A stretch of DNA of 64,000 nucleotides from Siphonodentalium dalli. Its lineage: Eukaryota > Mollusca > Scaphopoda > Gadilida > Siphonodentaliidae. The translations under genes were made by a program, and so were the position numbers. Numbering within the stretch: position 1 is the first letter of the stretch; each line of letters begins with the position of its first letter. Location: contig CP136061.1 of assembly GCA_032622095.1 (NCBI GenBank), positions 9,627,287 to 9,691,286 on the forward strand, written 5' to 3'. Below, in pieces: positions 31,510 through 42,590 of the stretch. The notes under the pieces are model-generated. The model was not told where the DNA came from and did no database searches. It saw only the letters and a list, made by a program, of their open reading frames with translations.

Positions 31510-31935
31510 AAAATGGGTTTATTAGCTCAACTTGACAAAGTCAAGCTGAACATAGAAATATCACCGCGAAATCAAGTCACAATGCGTCATCCGCCCAGTC
31601 ATACATTGCACCTACAGGCGATAGTTATGTTCCGATCTCCCATGAAATTTATTGTGTGGGGGTTCTTGTTGGTAATTATAGGACTGAGCAGTCCCATTTT
31701 GGGTGTGGACTGCTGTCAATAAATAGACCGGAACGTCCTATTTTGACATTGACCTCATAAAAACATGGTCGCTGGTAGCCGTCTTGTATTTTCTAAAAAA
31801 TTCCATGTAGTATGGTCTAGAGGCTCTATTTATGTACCGATTTTCATGAAATTTGTGTTGCTGTTGATATGTAGACTGGAACGTCTCCTTTATACCTTGA
31901 CCTCATGAAAAACAACTTCTGGCGGCCATATCAGG
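31510..31935 (-). repeat. Satellite-family relic, minus orientation, with TTAGCTCAACTT end
   Basis: Read on the minus strand, this has the landmarks of the 155/164-bp satellite in degenerate form: a GGCCGCCAG-type block, TCTACATATCAACAGCA, and ACAAATTTCATGAAAATC. It begins on the plus side with TTATTAGCTCAACTTGACAA, the complement of the terminal sequence at 60720. So it is a single inverted, old copy that includes the family's terminal module. Confidence 0.6.
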
Positions 31936-32310
31936 CTTCCCCAAAATATGCTTTTGCACGACCTATATGCATAAGTCATTCAGTTATTTATGCACAGATC
32001 ATTCAGATATTCACCATGTCAATTTAAATAGAACATTTAGTGACTAAAATCCTCATCACAAAGACAACCTCTGAACAGGTACACAACCAAAACCAATTTT
32101 GGGGCATCCACAGCAACTATCTTTGGAACGTATGTTTTCCAATACAACACATAAATCATGCTACATAATACATGACCTGAAACTCATGATAACACACATC
32201 CTAGACTATTCTGTGGTCAGTGACTATAATGTGGTCACATTGTCAAATCTGAAATAAAATTAGCCCAAGATGAGATTCAGTGTCACTGACGCCATCGTTA
32301 TTATTTCCTT
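31936..32310. other. Non-coding stretch
   Basis: Nothing recognised apart from the pyrimidine-rich acceptor-like sequence at its right end. Confidence 0.4.
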
Positions 32311-32313
32311 CCA

Positions 32314-32444
32314 GAAAATGGGATCAAGACTCAAGTCTGTTCCAGATTTGGAGTACCACAGCATTGCAGGGGAGCACCTATTTTCAATGGACTTTAGCAA
32401 GCAAAACAAATCGGGCAATTCTGAAAAATTCATTCGTGCTGGTA
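32314..32444 (+). CDS. Possible internal exon of an unrecognised gene
   Basis: The acceptor TTATTTCCTTCCAG precedes an open piece beginning KMGSRLKSVPDLEY. The donor-like GTAATG follows CGTGCTG near 32444. The peptide is hydrophilic and carries no known motif. It lies about 60 bp upstream of the broken ORF below and could be its preceding exon. Confidence 0.3.
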
Positions 32445-32503
32445 ATGTGACCAGAGAACTCAGAAGATATATATGAACTACGCAAAATTGACGACATTTT
32501 TAT

Positions 32504-33351
32504 GTGCCATTCTGTTCATTCCTGCGATTTATCATCCATCGATATTATGAAGATTTTGAAATCTGCAAGCATGTTTGTTCTGAAATAGAAACAAAGCTAT
32601 GTGACTCTGGATCAACGGGATCTTCGGAAAAAGGTTCTATTGGACAAGCATATGGTTCTAACTTTGAACTGTATAGAAAGCTTGTGAGGACAAAGTTTTT
32701 TCCTGAATCTGTTGAGAATCACATCTTTAATAAGGTTGAGTTGCCAATGGATAATTACACCATACCATCTCTCCAGAAAGAACATGTAATTAATTTCACA
32801 AAAGATGAATGGAATAAAGTTAAATTCTTTGAGTGGCATTTCTCTGAACGATTAAAATCATTATCGTTTGATATTGGATTTGATCAAATACTGAGAGAGA
32901 AATGTAACAAAAATTCCTCTCAGATTTGGATAACTTTTCTAAACTTTCCGCAAAGGTGCAAGGCGACTGTGATGATGCAATGAAGAAAAACACTTTGCGT
33001 CAAAAGTTAGCAGCAGCACAAGAAGGAATTACAATAGGGGATCAGACATTGCATATCCCTTCAATTGTTGAAAATGATGTCACGGAATATATAAATGGTA
33101 TTTTTAAAAGCTGTGATGTTTCAGTGTTTTGTTTGCCTTGCCATACAACGTGCAAACAATCGTCGATGGTCCATCTGTATAGAGAGTGTGCCCATAACCA
33201 ACCGGCAGACATTTTCACTGACATTGGATTGATTGCATCAAACACTTTAAACAGAATGCATGGTTTGTGCGTGCATGAAATCATCTTTCTATCATGTGGA
33301 ACCATAAGAAATTTCAAGTCATCTAATAACATGGAGAGCGATTCAAACTGA
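32504..33351 (+). pseudogene. Unrecognised protein ORF broken by a frameshift
   Basis: Two frames overlap at 32926-32983. The upstream one encodes about 140 credible residues (IETKLCDSG through FDIGFDQILREKCNK). The downstream one continues with helical, coding-like sequence (KLSAKVQGDCDD..., then CLPCHTTCKQ and LYRECAHNQPADIF) to a stop at 33351. The switch falls around 32905-32925 in an A-rich run, as a one-base loss would produce. The upstream frame has no ATG before its coding-like part. The C-terminal region has several Cys and His residues but no pattern I can assign. It could be a decayed host exon or part of an old transposon. Confidence 0.45.
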
Positions 33352-33840
33352 GGGATATGGTTCTCAGAAAGATGCGACTGTGGGAGTTATCCATTCTGTA
33401 CTGACAAAACAAATCAGACAGTCGATTTAATCACTCTTTTTAAATCTAAAGCTATTTCAAGTCTGGTCAGATGTCAAAAGTAAACAATGCCATTCCAACA
33501 GCACTGTAGATTATTAATGTATCATGCCATAACACATCAGTAATAAATAGTTAATTTTAAACTGCCAAGAGGGCTTACAGTGGATACTGTGCTTAAATTG
33601 AATACTGGAATGCAATGCATAGTTATAGTGTGATGCAATTAATACTGGAAGCAGGTAAACTTAAATTGATATTTAAAGACAGTCATAATATTGTTTAGTA
33701 GTTGAGCCACTGACATAGTTAACATATAAATAACATTTGATGTTGGAGGAAAAGATAGCCTGCATGAGCTACATAAACAATACAGTATTATCAAGCTAGG
33801 ATTGTTCAGATCATTTCTAAATAAAACTAACTAAATAATT
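33352..33840. other. Non-coding stretch
   Basis: AT-rich, nothing recognised. Confidence 0.4.
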
Positions 33841-33841
33841 A

Positions 33842-34230
33842 AAGTGATATGAAACACTCCCGTATGGTGATCAAATAGAAATGGAGAATAACCTTGCCAA
33901 AGTAGTATATTTTTACCAATAGTATATCCAAATTGACAACACACACCGTCATTCTTATACGTGAATTAAATGCAGTGACTCTCGATGTCGAAATATTTTT
34001 CGTTAGTTTATCGCAGATAGATGCGTCCCGATTCGAGTAGTAAATATTTACAATTGAGCGTAGTTCTGACGATGTTTTCTATGGAGTGGTACGGTCGATT
34101 TGCTTCAATTTTTCGGCGATGTTAGTAGAATGTTACATTCCTCCAGTTGGCATAGCGCCTGAATACTAACTTATCAGTTTCACGAACCCGAACAAGTACA
34201 TAATATGTCTTTAACTTTGACATCTAAGAC
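33842..34230 (+). repeat. Dispersed repeat family, copy at 33.8 kb
   Basis: Partner of 13215-13605 (landmarks listed there). It ends just upstream of the first CR1/L2-like element. Diverged and non-coding. Confidence 0.7.
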
Positions 34231-34311
34231 TAACCTAACCCACAATGGTTCATATGGATGTAGCAAAAGGGGTTAAAAATAGACAGTGCACCAAAAACAG
34301 TTCTTCAAAAT

Positions 34312-36725
34312 AGTTCAGTCAAAGAGCTAGCGCTACTACCGATGATGACCAACTTTCACATGATCAGCTACATGTGGTTTCCCAAAATATCAACTTCTCA
34401 ACTGTAAATTCAAGATCGCTGAGGAAAAAAGTGCCTTACTTTCTAGAGCATGTAGTCAACAACAGCATAGACATTTGCATGGTTACAGAGACCTGGCTAA
34501 ACGATAATGATACCGTGACAATCTCGTCTCTTTGCTGTGATGGATATATTTTCAAAAGTGCTCCAAGACCATCCGACAGAACTGGCGGTGGTGTTGCTTT
34601 GATGTGTAGAGAAAACATAAAACTGATGTCATCAACCAGCGGGGAAAAATCCTCGTTTGAATTCCTCGAGTGGAAACTTAAACTACACAACGATGTTCTG
34701 CATGCCGTTTGCCTATATCGTCCTCCGTTTTCTGACAACCATCCAGTCACAACCTGCACCTTCTTAAAGGAATTCAAAGAATATCTTGAATCGTTGGTTG
34801 TGTGTCCAGAAAAACACATCATCTGCGGTGACTTCAACATTCATGTCGATGATGTTAACAACGCTACTGCTCGAAACTTTGACAAACTCCTAGATTCGTA
34901 TGGACTGACACAACACGTCACAACTACTACACATGAATCTGGACATATTCTAGACCTCATCATCACCAGATGTTCAGACGACTTTTCCATAACCCCACCA
35001 ACCGTGACAACTAAACTCTCAGATCATTCCTTTGTGGACTGCACAATCAGCACCCTCAGACCGAAGTTGACAAAGAAAACTGACTTTCCGCAAAATTAAC
35101 AACATCAATATTGAGAAATTCGACAGTGACATCAAAGAATCAGATCTGCATAAACAACAATGGACTTGTGTCTTAATTGTTACAACAACACGTTATCCCA
35201 GCTGCTAGACCAACATGCACCAACTAAGACCAAAACAATAGTCGTGCGTCCAACGCTACCCTGGTTCAACGACAACCTGAAAGTACTCAAAGCCGACCGG
35301 AGAAAAAAGGAGAGGACCCGAGGCACGTCTGCAGAACATGAAAGATCATACTGTGATGCCCGAAACAAGTTCTCCAATCAACTAAAGGAAGCCCGGAAGT
35401 CACACTACACCGACTCGATCAACAAGTGCGAAGGTGACACCAGGCAACTTTTCAAAGTTGTGAAAAAGATGTGTGAGGAGAAACAGAATGAGACACTACC
35501 ACCACATAATGATGCAGGACAATTGGCAGAGCAGTTTGGTGAATTCTTTTCTGAAAAGATAGAACTTATCCAAAAGAAGATTGACAACATCACCGTGAAA
35601 GCGCCTTGTGTCGACAAAGAGGAAGCCACGGAAACGTTCACAACATTCGACGATCTCGACCATGACGTCGTCGTTAAAATCATCAAACGCTCTTCAAATG
35701 CATCTTGTGAACTCGATCCTATACCAACAACGCTACTCAAGAAATGTGACTCCCTGATACCTATCATCACCCAGTTGATAAACCTATCATTAAGCCAAGG
35801 ACATGTTCCCAGTAGCTGGAAAACAGCCATAGTTCACCCTCTTCTCAAGAAATCCGGTGCTGACCTTGTTTTCAAGAACTTCTGACCCGTCAGCAACCTA
35901 TCCTTCATTTCTAAATTGTGTGAAAAGGCAGTGATAGACCAACTCATCCGGCACAGCGAACAACATGCACCTCTTCTAATAAACACTTCTGCTTTCCGTC
36001 AACACCATTCAACTGAAACTGCGCTGCTTAAAGTCCAAAATGATATTCTCTGCAGCATCAGTTCAATTCATGTGGGAGACGCCGACATACCAACAAAGGA
36101 CACTGTTCGCAACCTGGGATCGTATTTTGACACAAACATGACAATGGATAACCATATCTCTAATATGTGTAAGAAGGCGTTCAGAGGTTTATACAAAATC
36201 CGACAAATTAGACAATACCTCGATGTAGACTCAACTAAGACATTGGTCCATGCTTTTGTCACGTCACACTTAGATTACTGTAATTCTTTACTGTATGGAC
36301 TACCGGATTACAAGTGTGATCGCCTGCAAAAAGTGCTAAATGCTGCGGCGCGAGTTGTATCATACACTCCTCGGCATGAACATATAACTCCAGTTCTCAA
36401 GCAATTACACTGGCTGCCAGTGGAGTATCGAATCATGTTCAAAATTATTTTGCTTGTATTCAAATCTTGTAATAACATGTCACCATTGTATATACAGGAT
36501 ATGATCAAAGACAGAAATGTGTGTACATATGGATTACGATCTGATAGCAGTATGCTTTTGTACATTCCTTTCAACAAACAGAAAACATTTGGCGATAGGG
36601 CATTTTCATTTGCAGGTCCACATCTATGGAATAGCATTCCACCTCACTTGAAAATATTCACTGATTTAAATAAGTTTAAGACCGGCCTCAAAACATATCT
36701 CTTTGATGTAGCATTTAATTCCTAG
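34312..36725 (+). pseudogene. CR1/L2-like non-LTR retrotransposon pol, decayed (copy 1)
   Basis: An EEP endonuclease comes first, with Asn in NSRSLRKK, Glu in VTETWLND, GDFN in ICGDFNIHVD, and SDHS near the domain end. A linker and the RT N-terminal part follow, and the usual C-terminal block FAGPHLWNSIPP. Lesions: no ATG before the endonuclease, frame changes near 35080 and 35170 that cancel each other, and an in-frame TGA at 35883 where relatives have Arg (a likely CGA to TGA change). There is also an in-frame deletion of about 165 codons after KVQNDIL (near 36050), which removes the RT palm including the YADD box. It cannot encode an active enzyme. A CR1/L2-type assignment rests on domain order and the 3' tail. 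Confidence 0.85.
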
Positions 36726-36860
36726 ATATATGTGCATGTACATGTATTATGCTGATTAGGCAATGAGCTCGATGTAATGTAAAGCGCCGTTGAATATGTA
36801 CTCATAATATTGAGCGCTATACAAATTAATTATTGTATTGTATTGTATTGTAATTAGCTT
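36726..36860 (+). other. 3' UTR and TTGTA-repeat tail of LINE copy 1
   Basis: The 3' end carries GAGCGCTATACAAATTAATT followed by about four TTGTA units (36833-36852). The next element's 3' end has the similar AAGCGCTATATAAATG, so the two elements share a 3' recognition motif. Confidence 0.75.
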
Positions 36861-36979
36861 GGGTTAATAGCTACCAGACATTGAGCTTATTTGTCTCGTT
36901 ACACATCTCATTCAATTGAATTAGCATGGGTACAAAACAATTTTGTGTAGTTTCACTAACAGAAACATCAACAACACAT

Positions 36980-39240
36980 AGATATAAGGGAAGACCCGAC
37001 CAACACTATCAGACCACAGGTGTTCGACAAAACGAAATCGGATCATTATGTAGTTCAATTTAATGTGGATTGTGCTAAACCTGTGTCAGCTCTAAAACGA
37101 ACTATTACATCTCGAAACGTGAAGCCCATAGATTCTCTTGCGTTCTCCAGTGACTTGTCAGATGTCATAAATTCTTTGAATACATCAACATGCGCTGAAC
37201 TGACTAATGATTTAAATTCTAAACTTCTCACACTCATAAATAAGCATGCCCCTTTAACAACACACACCGCTAAAAGTAGGACGTCTGCACCTTGGTTGAC
37301 AAAGAAGATCGTGGAAGCTAAACGCGAACGGAGGCAAACTGAACGAAAATGGAGAAAAAGTCAACTAACAGTTCATCGTGAAATGTATTCACAGTCTAAC
37401 CAACATGTTATCGATCTCATAAAACGGGCCAAATCAGAGTATTACAATGACAAAATTCAACAGTGTAAATCAACAAAGGCATTATTCAGCATCACAAATA
37501 CCATGGTCGGCAAAACGAATAAATCTGTTCTCCCGAATGATCAACCTCTTGATAAACTGCCTGATATCTTCGCCTCTTTCTTTGAGGATAAAGTTTCTCA
37601 GCTAAGGCAGGACATAGATCAAACACCAGGGTGTGCCGAATTTGCTAAATTCACTGGAGAGAGATTATATAGTTCAGTTGTGTTACACCAGAGCAAGTTA
37701 TAACAGTTATGAAGTCTATGTTACCCACAACGTGTGCTTTGGATCCTATTCCAACCGAACTCCTCATACAAAACATTGATTTAATAGCGCCGGCAATTGA
37801 GGATTTAATCAATTCTTCAATGACGGAGGGCATCGTGCCTCAAAACTTCAAAGAGGCCCTTGTCATATCGCTTTTGAAGAAGGCGAACATGGATCAAAAT
37901 GTCCTAAAAAATTACAGACCGGTATCCAACCTTCCATTCGTCTCTAAAGTTCTTGAGCGAATGGTTCTGTATCAATTAAGGAATCATCTGAATAAAAACA
38001 ATGTCAATGAACCATTTCAGTCAGCTTATCGAAAGGACCACAGTACGGAAACTGCTTTAATTCGCATCACGAACGATCTACTGTGTGCCGCAGATGATGG
38101 CCTTGTCTCCGCCATAGCATTCCTCGACCTTTCAGCGGCATTCGATACGATTGACCATCAGATTCTCACCCAACGCTTGTCAGATACATTTGGAGTTTCT
38201 GGCACAGTCCTCTCCTGGTTCACTTCTTATCTAACTGGTCGGACGCAAACTGTGGTAACTGGTGACGCGTGTTCGAAATCGCGATCTATTCGATACGGTG
38301 TTCCACAGGGGTCAGTTCTGGGACCCGTTTTATATTCGGCACACACACAACCTCTCGGATGCATAATAGCTGATAACGGTATCAGCTACCACATGTATGC
38401 TGATGATACCCAAATGTTCATTTCTTTTAAGCAGTGCGATATAGACTTAAAACTCGCACATTTGCAGTCAGGGGTGATGCAAGTCAAAGAGTGGATGGAG
38501 GTGAACAAACTTCACATCAACGAGAACAAAACTGAACTAATGTTTTGTGGTACGGATCAGCGTTTAAAAGCTATCAAGGTTACCTCCCTACGCATTGGCA
38601 GCGCCGACATCGAATTCTCAGATAACGCCAAAAATTTAGGAGTGATTTTAGACAAAGGACTGTCCATGAAGTCCCATATAAACACACTGTGCAAGTCCTT
38701 ATTTCTGGAACTTCGGCGTATTTCTCATATGCGATCACATCTGTCAGTAGAATCCACGAAGACTTTGATCTCTTCATTTGTATTTTCACGACTGGATTAT
38801 TGCAATGCTCTATTCGCTGGTCTGCCACAAGATCAATTGGCAAAGCTGCAGAGAATAATTAACATTTCGGCTCGCATTGCTCTACGAAAACATAAATTTG
38901 ACCACGTCACACCTCTTCTCGCGAAACTACACTATCTTCCAATTGAAGCTCGAATTGATTATAAATGTGCCACTTTTTGTTAAAAGAAATTCTCAAATGA
39001 CATCACAAAGCCTTTGCCGGTTTATATTGACTCTATTCTCAATATGTACTCTCCGCCGCGCGATCAGAGGATCTAAATCTGATGGCTGTTCCTTGACGTG
39101 ACTCGGAAAACTACGGAAGACGATCATTTGAATATCATGCTCCGTCCGTCTGGAATGGGCTACAGGCCGACACAAAGAAAGCCGATACCATGGACACTTT
39201 TAAAACATTACTTAAATCGGAACTTTTCAAATTCTACTAT
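36980..39240 (+). pseudogene. CR1/L2-like non-LTR retrotransposon pol, 5'-truncated (copy 2)
   Basis: The element begins inside the endonuclease, at the final SDH motif (KTKSDHYVVQF), so the 5' part is lost as is usual for LINEs. The first ORF (37020-37703) covers the linker. A frameshift near 37660 leads to the second (37709-38983), which holds a nearly full RT: LKNYRPVSNLPF, FLDLSAAFDTIDH (motif A), YGVPQGSVLGP and YHMYADDTQMF (YADD box). Another frameshift near 38970 puts the C-terminal region (38990-39240) in other frames. The RT shows that copy 1 lacks the palm segment between NDLLC and GSADIEF. Copies 1 and 2 are different families, judging by their divergence. Confidence 0.88.
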
Positions 39241-39299
39241 GGCAACGTTGTCCCTGAGAGTGATGCCTCTTAGTTCTGCATATGTTTATTACGTGACCC

Positions 39300-39420
39300 A
39301 CTTGTATATTGCATATTTGTGCGTGAACTTGTGTTGTGGCCGAGCGCTTTGGACCTTTTGGGAAAAGCGCTATATAAATGTTCTCTATTATTATTATTAT
39401 TATATTTATTTCACCCATTT
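39300..39420 (+). other. 3' end and ATT-repeat tail of LINE copy 2
   Basis: AAGCGCTATATAAATG at 39365 is followed by about five ATT units (39386-39402), a typical microsatellite tail for L2/CR1-like elements. Confidence 0.8.
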
Positions 39421-40065
39421 ATAAGAAGACATATGATGATATCTCCATTGACCGTGTCCTATTTAAAGGTTATATTTACAGTCTACCAACTGTAGTATGA
39501 CTCCATGCCATTAGATTCCTCGTATTATGGGGATGATTATATATAAGTTTGGTATAATCAGTGACGTCTGCTTTACAGAATGTATCTTGCAGATCTTTCA
39601 TAAATAAAGCTTCAAAACAGACATTTCTTGTGTTTTGTCACTGTCCGTCTAATATATGGTACATTAACACTAGGCATCTATATTGTATCTCACGTGACTT
39701 TGTTATTGAAATCAAGCTTTCCGATTGGTTGGCTACTCGACTCTATTAGTCGTAGTTGTATACTACGCCTTCAAGTCTCTCCCATCGTGCACTATGCATA
39801 TGTAGTTTTGACTACTAAAAATAGTAACGAACACTACATCAAACTTTGTTATGAAACTACTTGTTATTTCGCCGCTGATCCTAATTAAAGCTTCAGTAAG
39901 GCGAACATCAATTGTCTGAACTTAGTAAAAGTTGAAAATACCTGAACAAAGAGGAATTTAAATTTTTTATTTTTTTTTTACATATTATTTTTTTTTCTTT
40001 AAAAAAAAATGGTGTTTGCCCACTGGTTTGCCTTTAATTTCTGCATTTGTTTGATACAATATAAT
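39421..40065. other. Non-coding stretch with poly-A/T tract
   Basis: Contains a T- and A-run tract at 39963-40008. No gene recognised. Confidence 0.45.
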
Positions 40066-40197
40066 AATTAGAGCATGACTTGTCGTGAAATACACCGATA
40101 TAGTGCATTTGTGTAATTCACTCCGCTTCGCGTCGTGAACTACACAACCTCACTATGCACTATATCGGCGTATTTCACTCCAAGCCATGCTCTATTT
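40066..40197. mobile_element. Fold-back MITE
   Basis: The left arm GAGCATGACTTGTCGTGAAA continues ..CACCGATATAGTGCA. The right arm carries the complement ..TGCACTATATCGGCGTATTTCACTCCAAGCCATGCTC. The two pair along nearly their whole length around a GC-rich centre (CTCCGCTTCGCG). About 130 bp in all. The flanking AT-rich bases do not show an exact target duplication. Confidence 0.8.
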
Positions 40198-42590
40198 ATT
40201 AAATAGTCAGCCTCTCAGGCTCTGTGAAAATCTCACTCTCTGATTTTGCCATAATGATGGTCAGCATATTTGCACGATTTTTTTCAAAATCTGATCTTTA
40301 TGTTCCTTGCACTGCGTGCATTTGAGTCAAGATTCCACTGCTGTCAAATCAGCATTGTATTCCAGTCATAACTGACGTGGATACAGGAGTTTTTCAAGCA
40401 CTGCGTGCTAACTCCTTTTGTTGTCATGCCAGCATATAGTTTACCAGTCGTATCTGACGCACGCACGTCTGACACGAAAAATCTATGTTAGAACACCGCT
40501 GACAAGACCACCGAAATGTTGAATCTTTCGATGTCGCCAAGTCAAACTCCTCGTTGTAAAGTTCATACATAGTCTATCTTAGAACTCCGTTTGATAGCAA
40601 CCTACGGTTGTGGAGTAGAGAGATAAGCTTCTTCTCTCTCATAGTGTTAAGATTCAGTAAAGATTCCGAAAGATCTCTTAATCTTAACTGCGTAAATAAA
40701 TCAACCGGCTTGTTGTTCGCCGAAGTTAAGAATGATAAGATTAGGATACGGTGCGGTATTCTCGATTCCGGTTTTTCAATGAACCGCACGGCGTAAATAA
40801 CTAGTAAGCTGAATTACTATCAACATGGACATATCAGGTAATTTAATTTATGAAATAAAATCAACCTGTTATCCATAGCGACCGCAACTGATATAGCAAA
40901 GGGTTACATACACACATGCAATCTATTCTTTACCGTGTATGCATTGTGACTTTTGTATCAGTATTGACATTTTGGTTAAAATATCTAAATTAATTGTATC
41001 TTGTATTTTGAAACCAGGCATATCCCAAAAACTTTATGACTCTGGATAGCAGTATATATTATCTAATACTATCTTAATTCTTTGTGTCTATTTGGAAAAC
41101 TATAATTAGTTTCAAAGAGATAGAGCCACAACTATTTGAAGACAAAAAGCATAATGTTCACTGTGTTGGTTTATCAAGGGCAGCGCAAATAACACAATCC
41201 ATTCAGAGCGCCCCTTTTTCTGTGTTTCCACCAGCATAATATCTGGAAAGGTATTGTCATGGCATTGCCACCTGACATATCCCTGGATTAATTTCTTTAT
41301 ATTTTAAACCCAGGATGTGCTATTTCTTTTGTCAGAATGATTATGATTCTGATGTATTTATGAAATGTTGACTAAATAAGCACTTCCTACAGTTTAACAC
41401 TCAGGTGAAAACGTACATGTGGTCCTCTTTGATTTTTGGAAGTACTGTTGTCACAATTTTTGAGTGATAGACCTATTTTACCCGAATATAAAATCAGTGT
41501 ATATACATGTATGTGATAGACAATGGTTATAGTCCTGTCTGACATGTTTGGAAATTAATGTCTTCATGTCCCCAAACTAAAATGTTACTGAAAAATTGTT
41601 TAACCCCCATGGTCTACATGTAGTTGATATCATATGATCTTCAGGCTTAACTTCTGACGAGAAACAAAATCACCAATCTTAGCATGATTCGCTGTATAAA
41701 AATGTTATATTTTGATTCTCACACAAGTTTTATGTACTTTTAATGCCTGTTAGATCTCAGTCCTGTCCAGTGAAACCCACTTGCCTTTGTCATTATAGTG
41801 ACTTGGTGCTTGACCGAGAAATAAGAGCTGGGTTCCCTCTGCAATATGATTCTCAGTCATGGACAGATAGACAATTTAAATCACATGTAGGCCTTATAGT
41901 ACAGAGGCCAGGCAAGAATACCGGTAGTCGACAGTTTAAGGTGTGCGGCGACTTTTTTTTGTCAAATATGTAGATTTTACGTCCAAAAAACACTATTTTT
42001 AATAAAAAGTTATTTATCCAAATTTTTGAATACTAAGAACATCCAAATTGTTTTCATGTGTAATACTATGAATATTCTACCTGAAAATGCAACCAAATAA
42101 TTTAATAATTTAGTAGAAAATTTTTTTTTAATAAAAAATTTCAATTATTTGGAAACAAAATCAGAAATTTGGATATTTTATCAATCTTAAAATTATTTTT
42201 TCCCCAAGAATTTTTAATCCTTACATGGAGTTTATGGTCTCAAAATTTGCCTTGATTTATTCCCTTGATAATAGGATAGAATATAATGTCATACATACAA
42301 TAGTTTGAACATTATTAGAAATATACTACCCCTCCCCCTAAAAAAATAAAAATCCCGAAATTTTCTATATTTTGGTATAATCCGATAAAATGTAAAAATA
42401 TGTATAATAGGTCATTCCTGGAAGTCTGCTGATATTGTGGTGGGTTCATTGAATAACAACATGACTTCAAACAATGTGACTATTCACTAAAATATGCAAA
42501 TTTGATACAAAATTGTTTGAATTTGAGATTCATAATTTATATTTTCATTTTAAAATTTGAATACCAGAATCTCACATTGTTTTAAACAGT
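40198..42590. other. Non-coding stretch, AT-rich towards 42 kb
   Basis: The motif ACTGCGTGC occurs at 40312 and 40402. Long A and T runs dominate 41950-42400. The small overlapping ORFs near 40574-40796 on both strands are not supported. No repeat partner was found inside the window. Confidence 0.4.

Noticed and set aside
31513-31722. 69-codon ORF with a hydrophobic segment
   Set aside because: It lies in the inverted satellite relic, so a signal or membrane protein is not credible.
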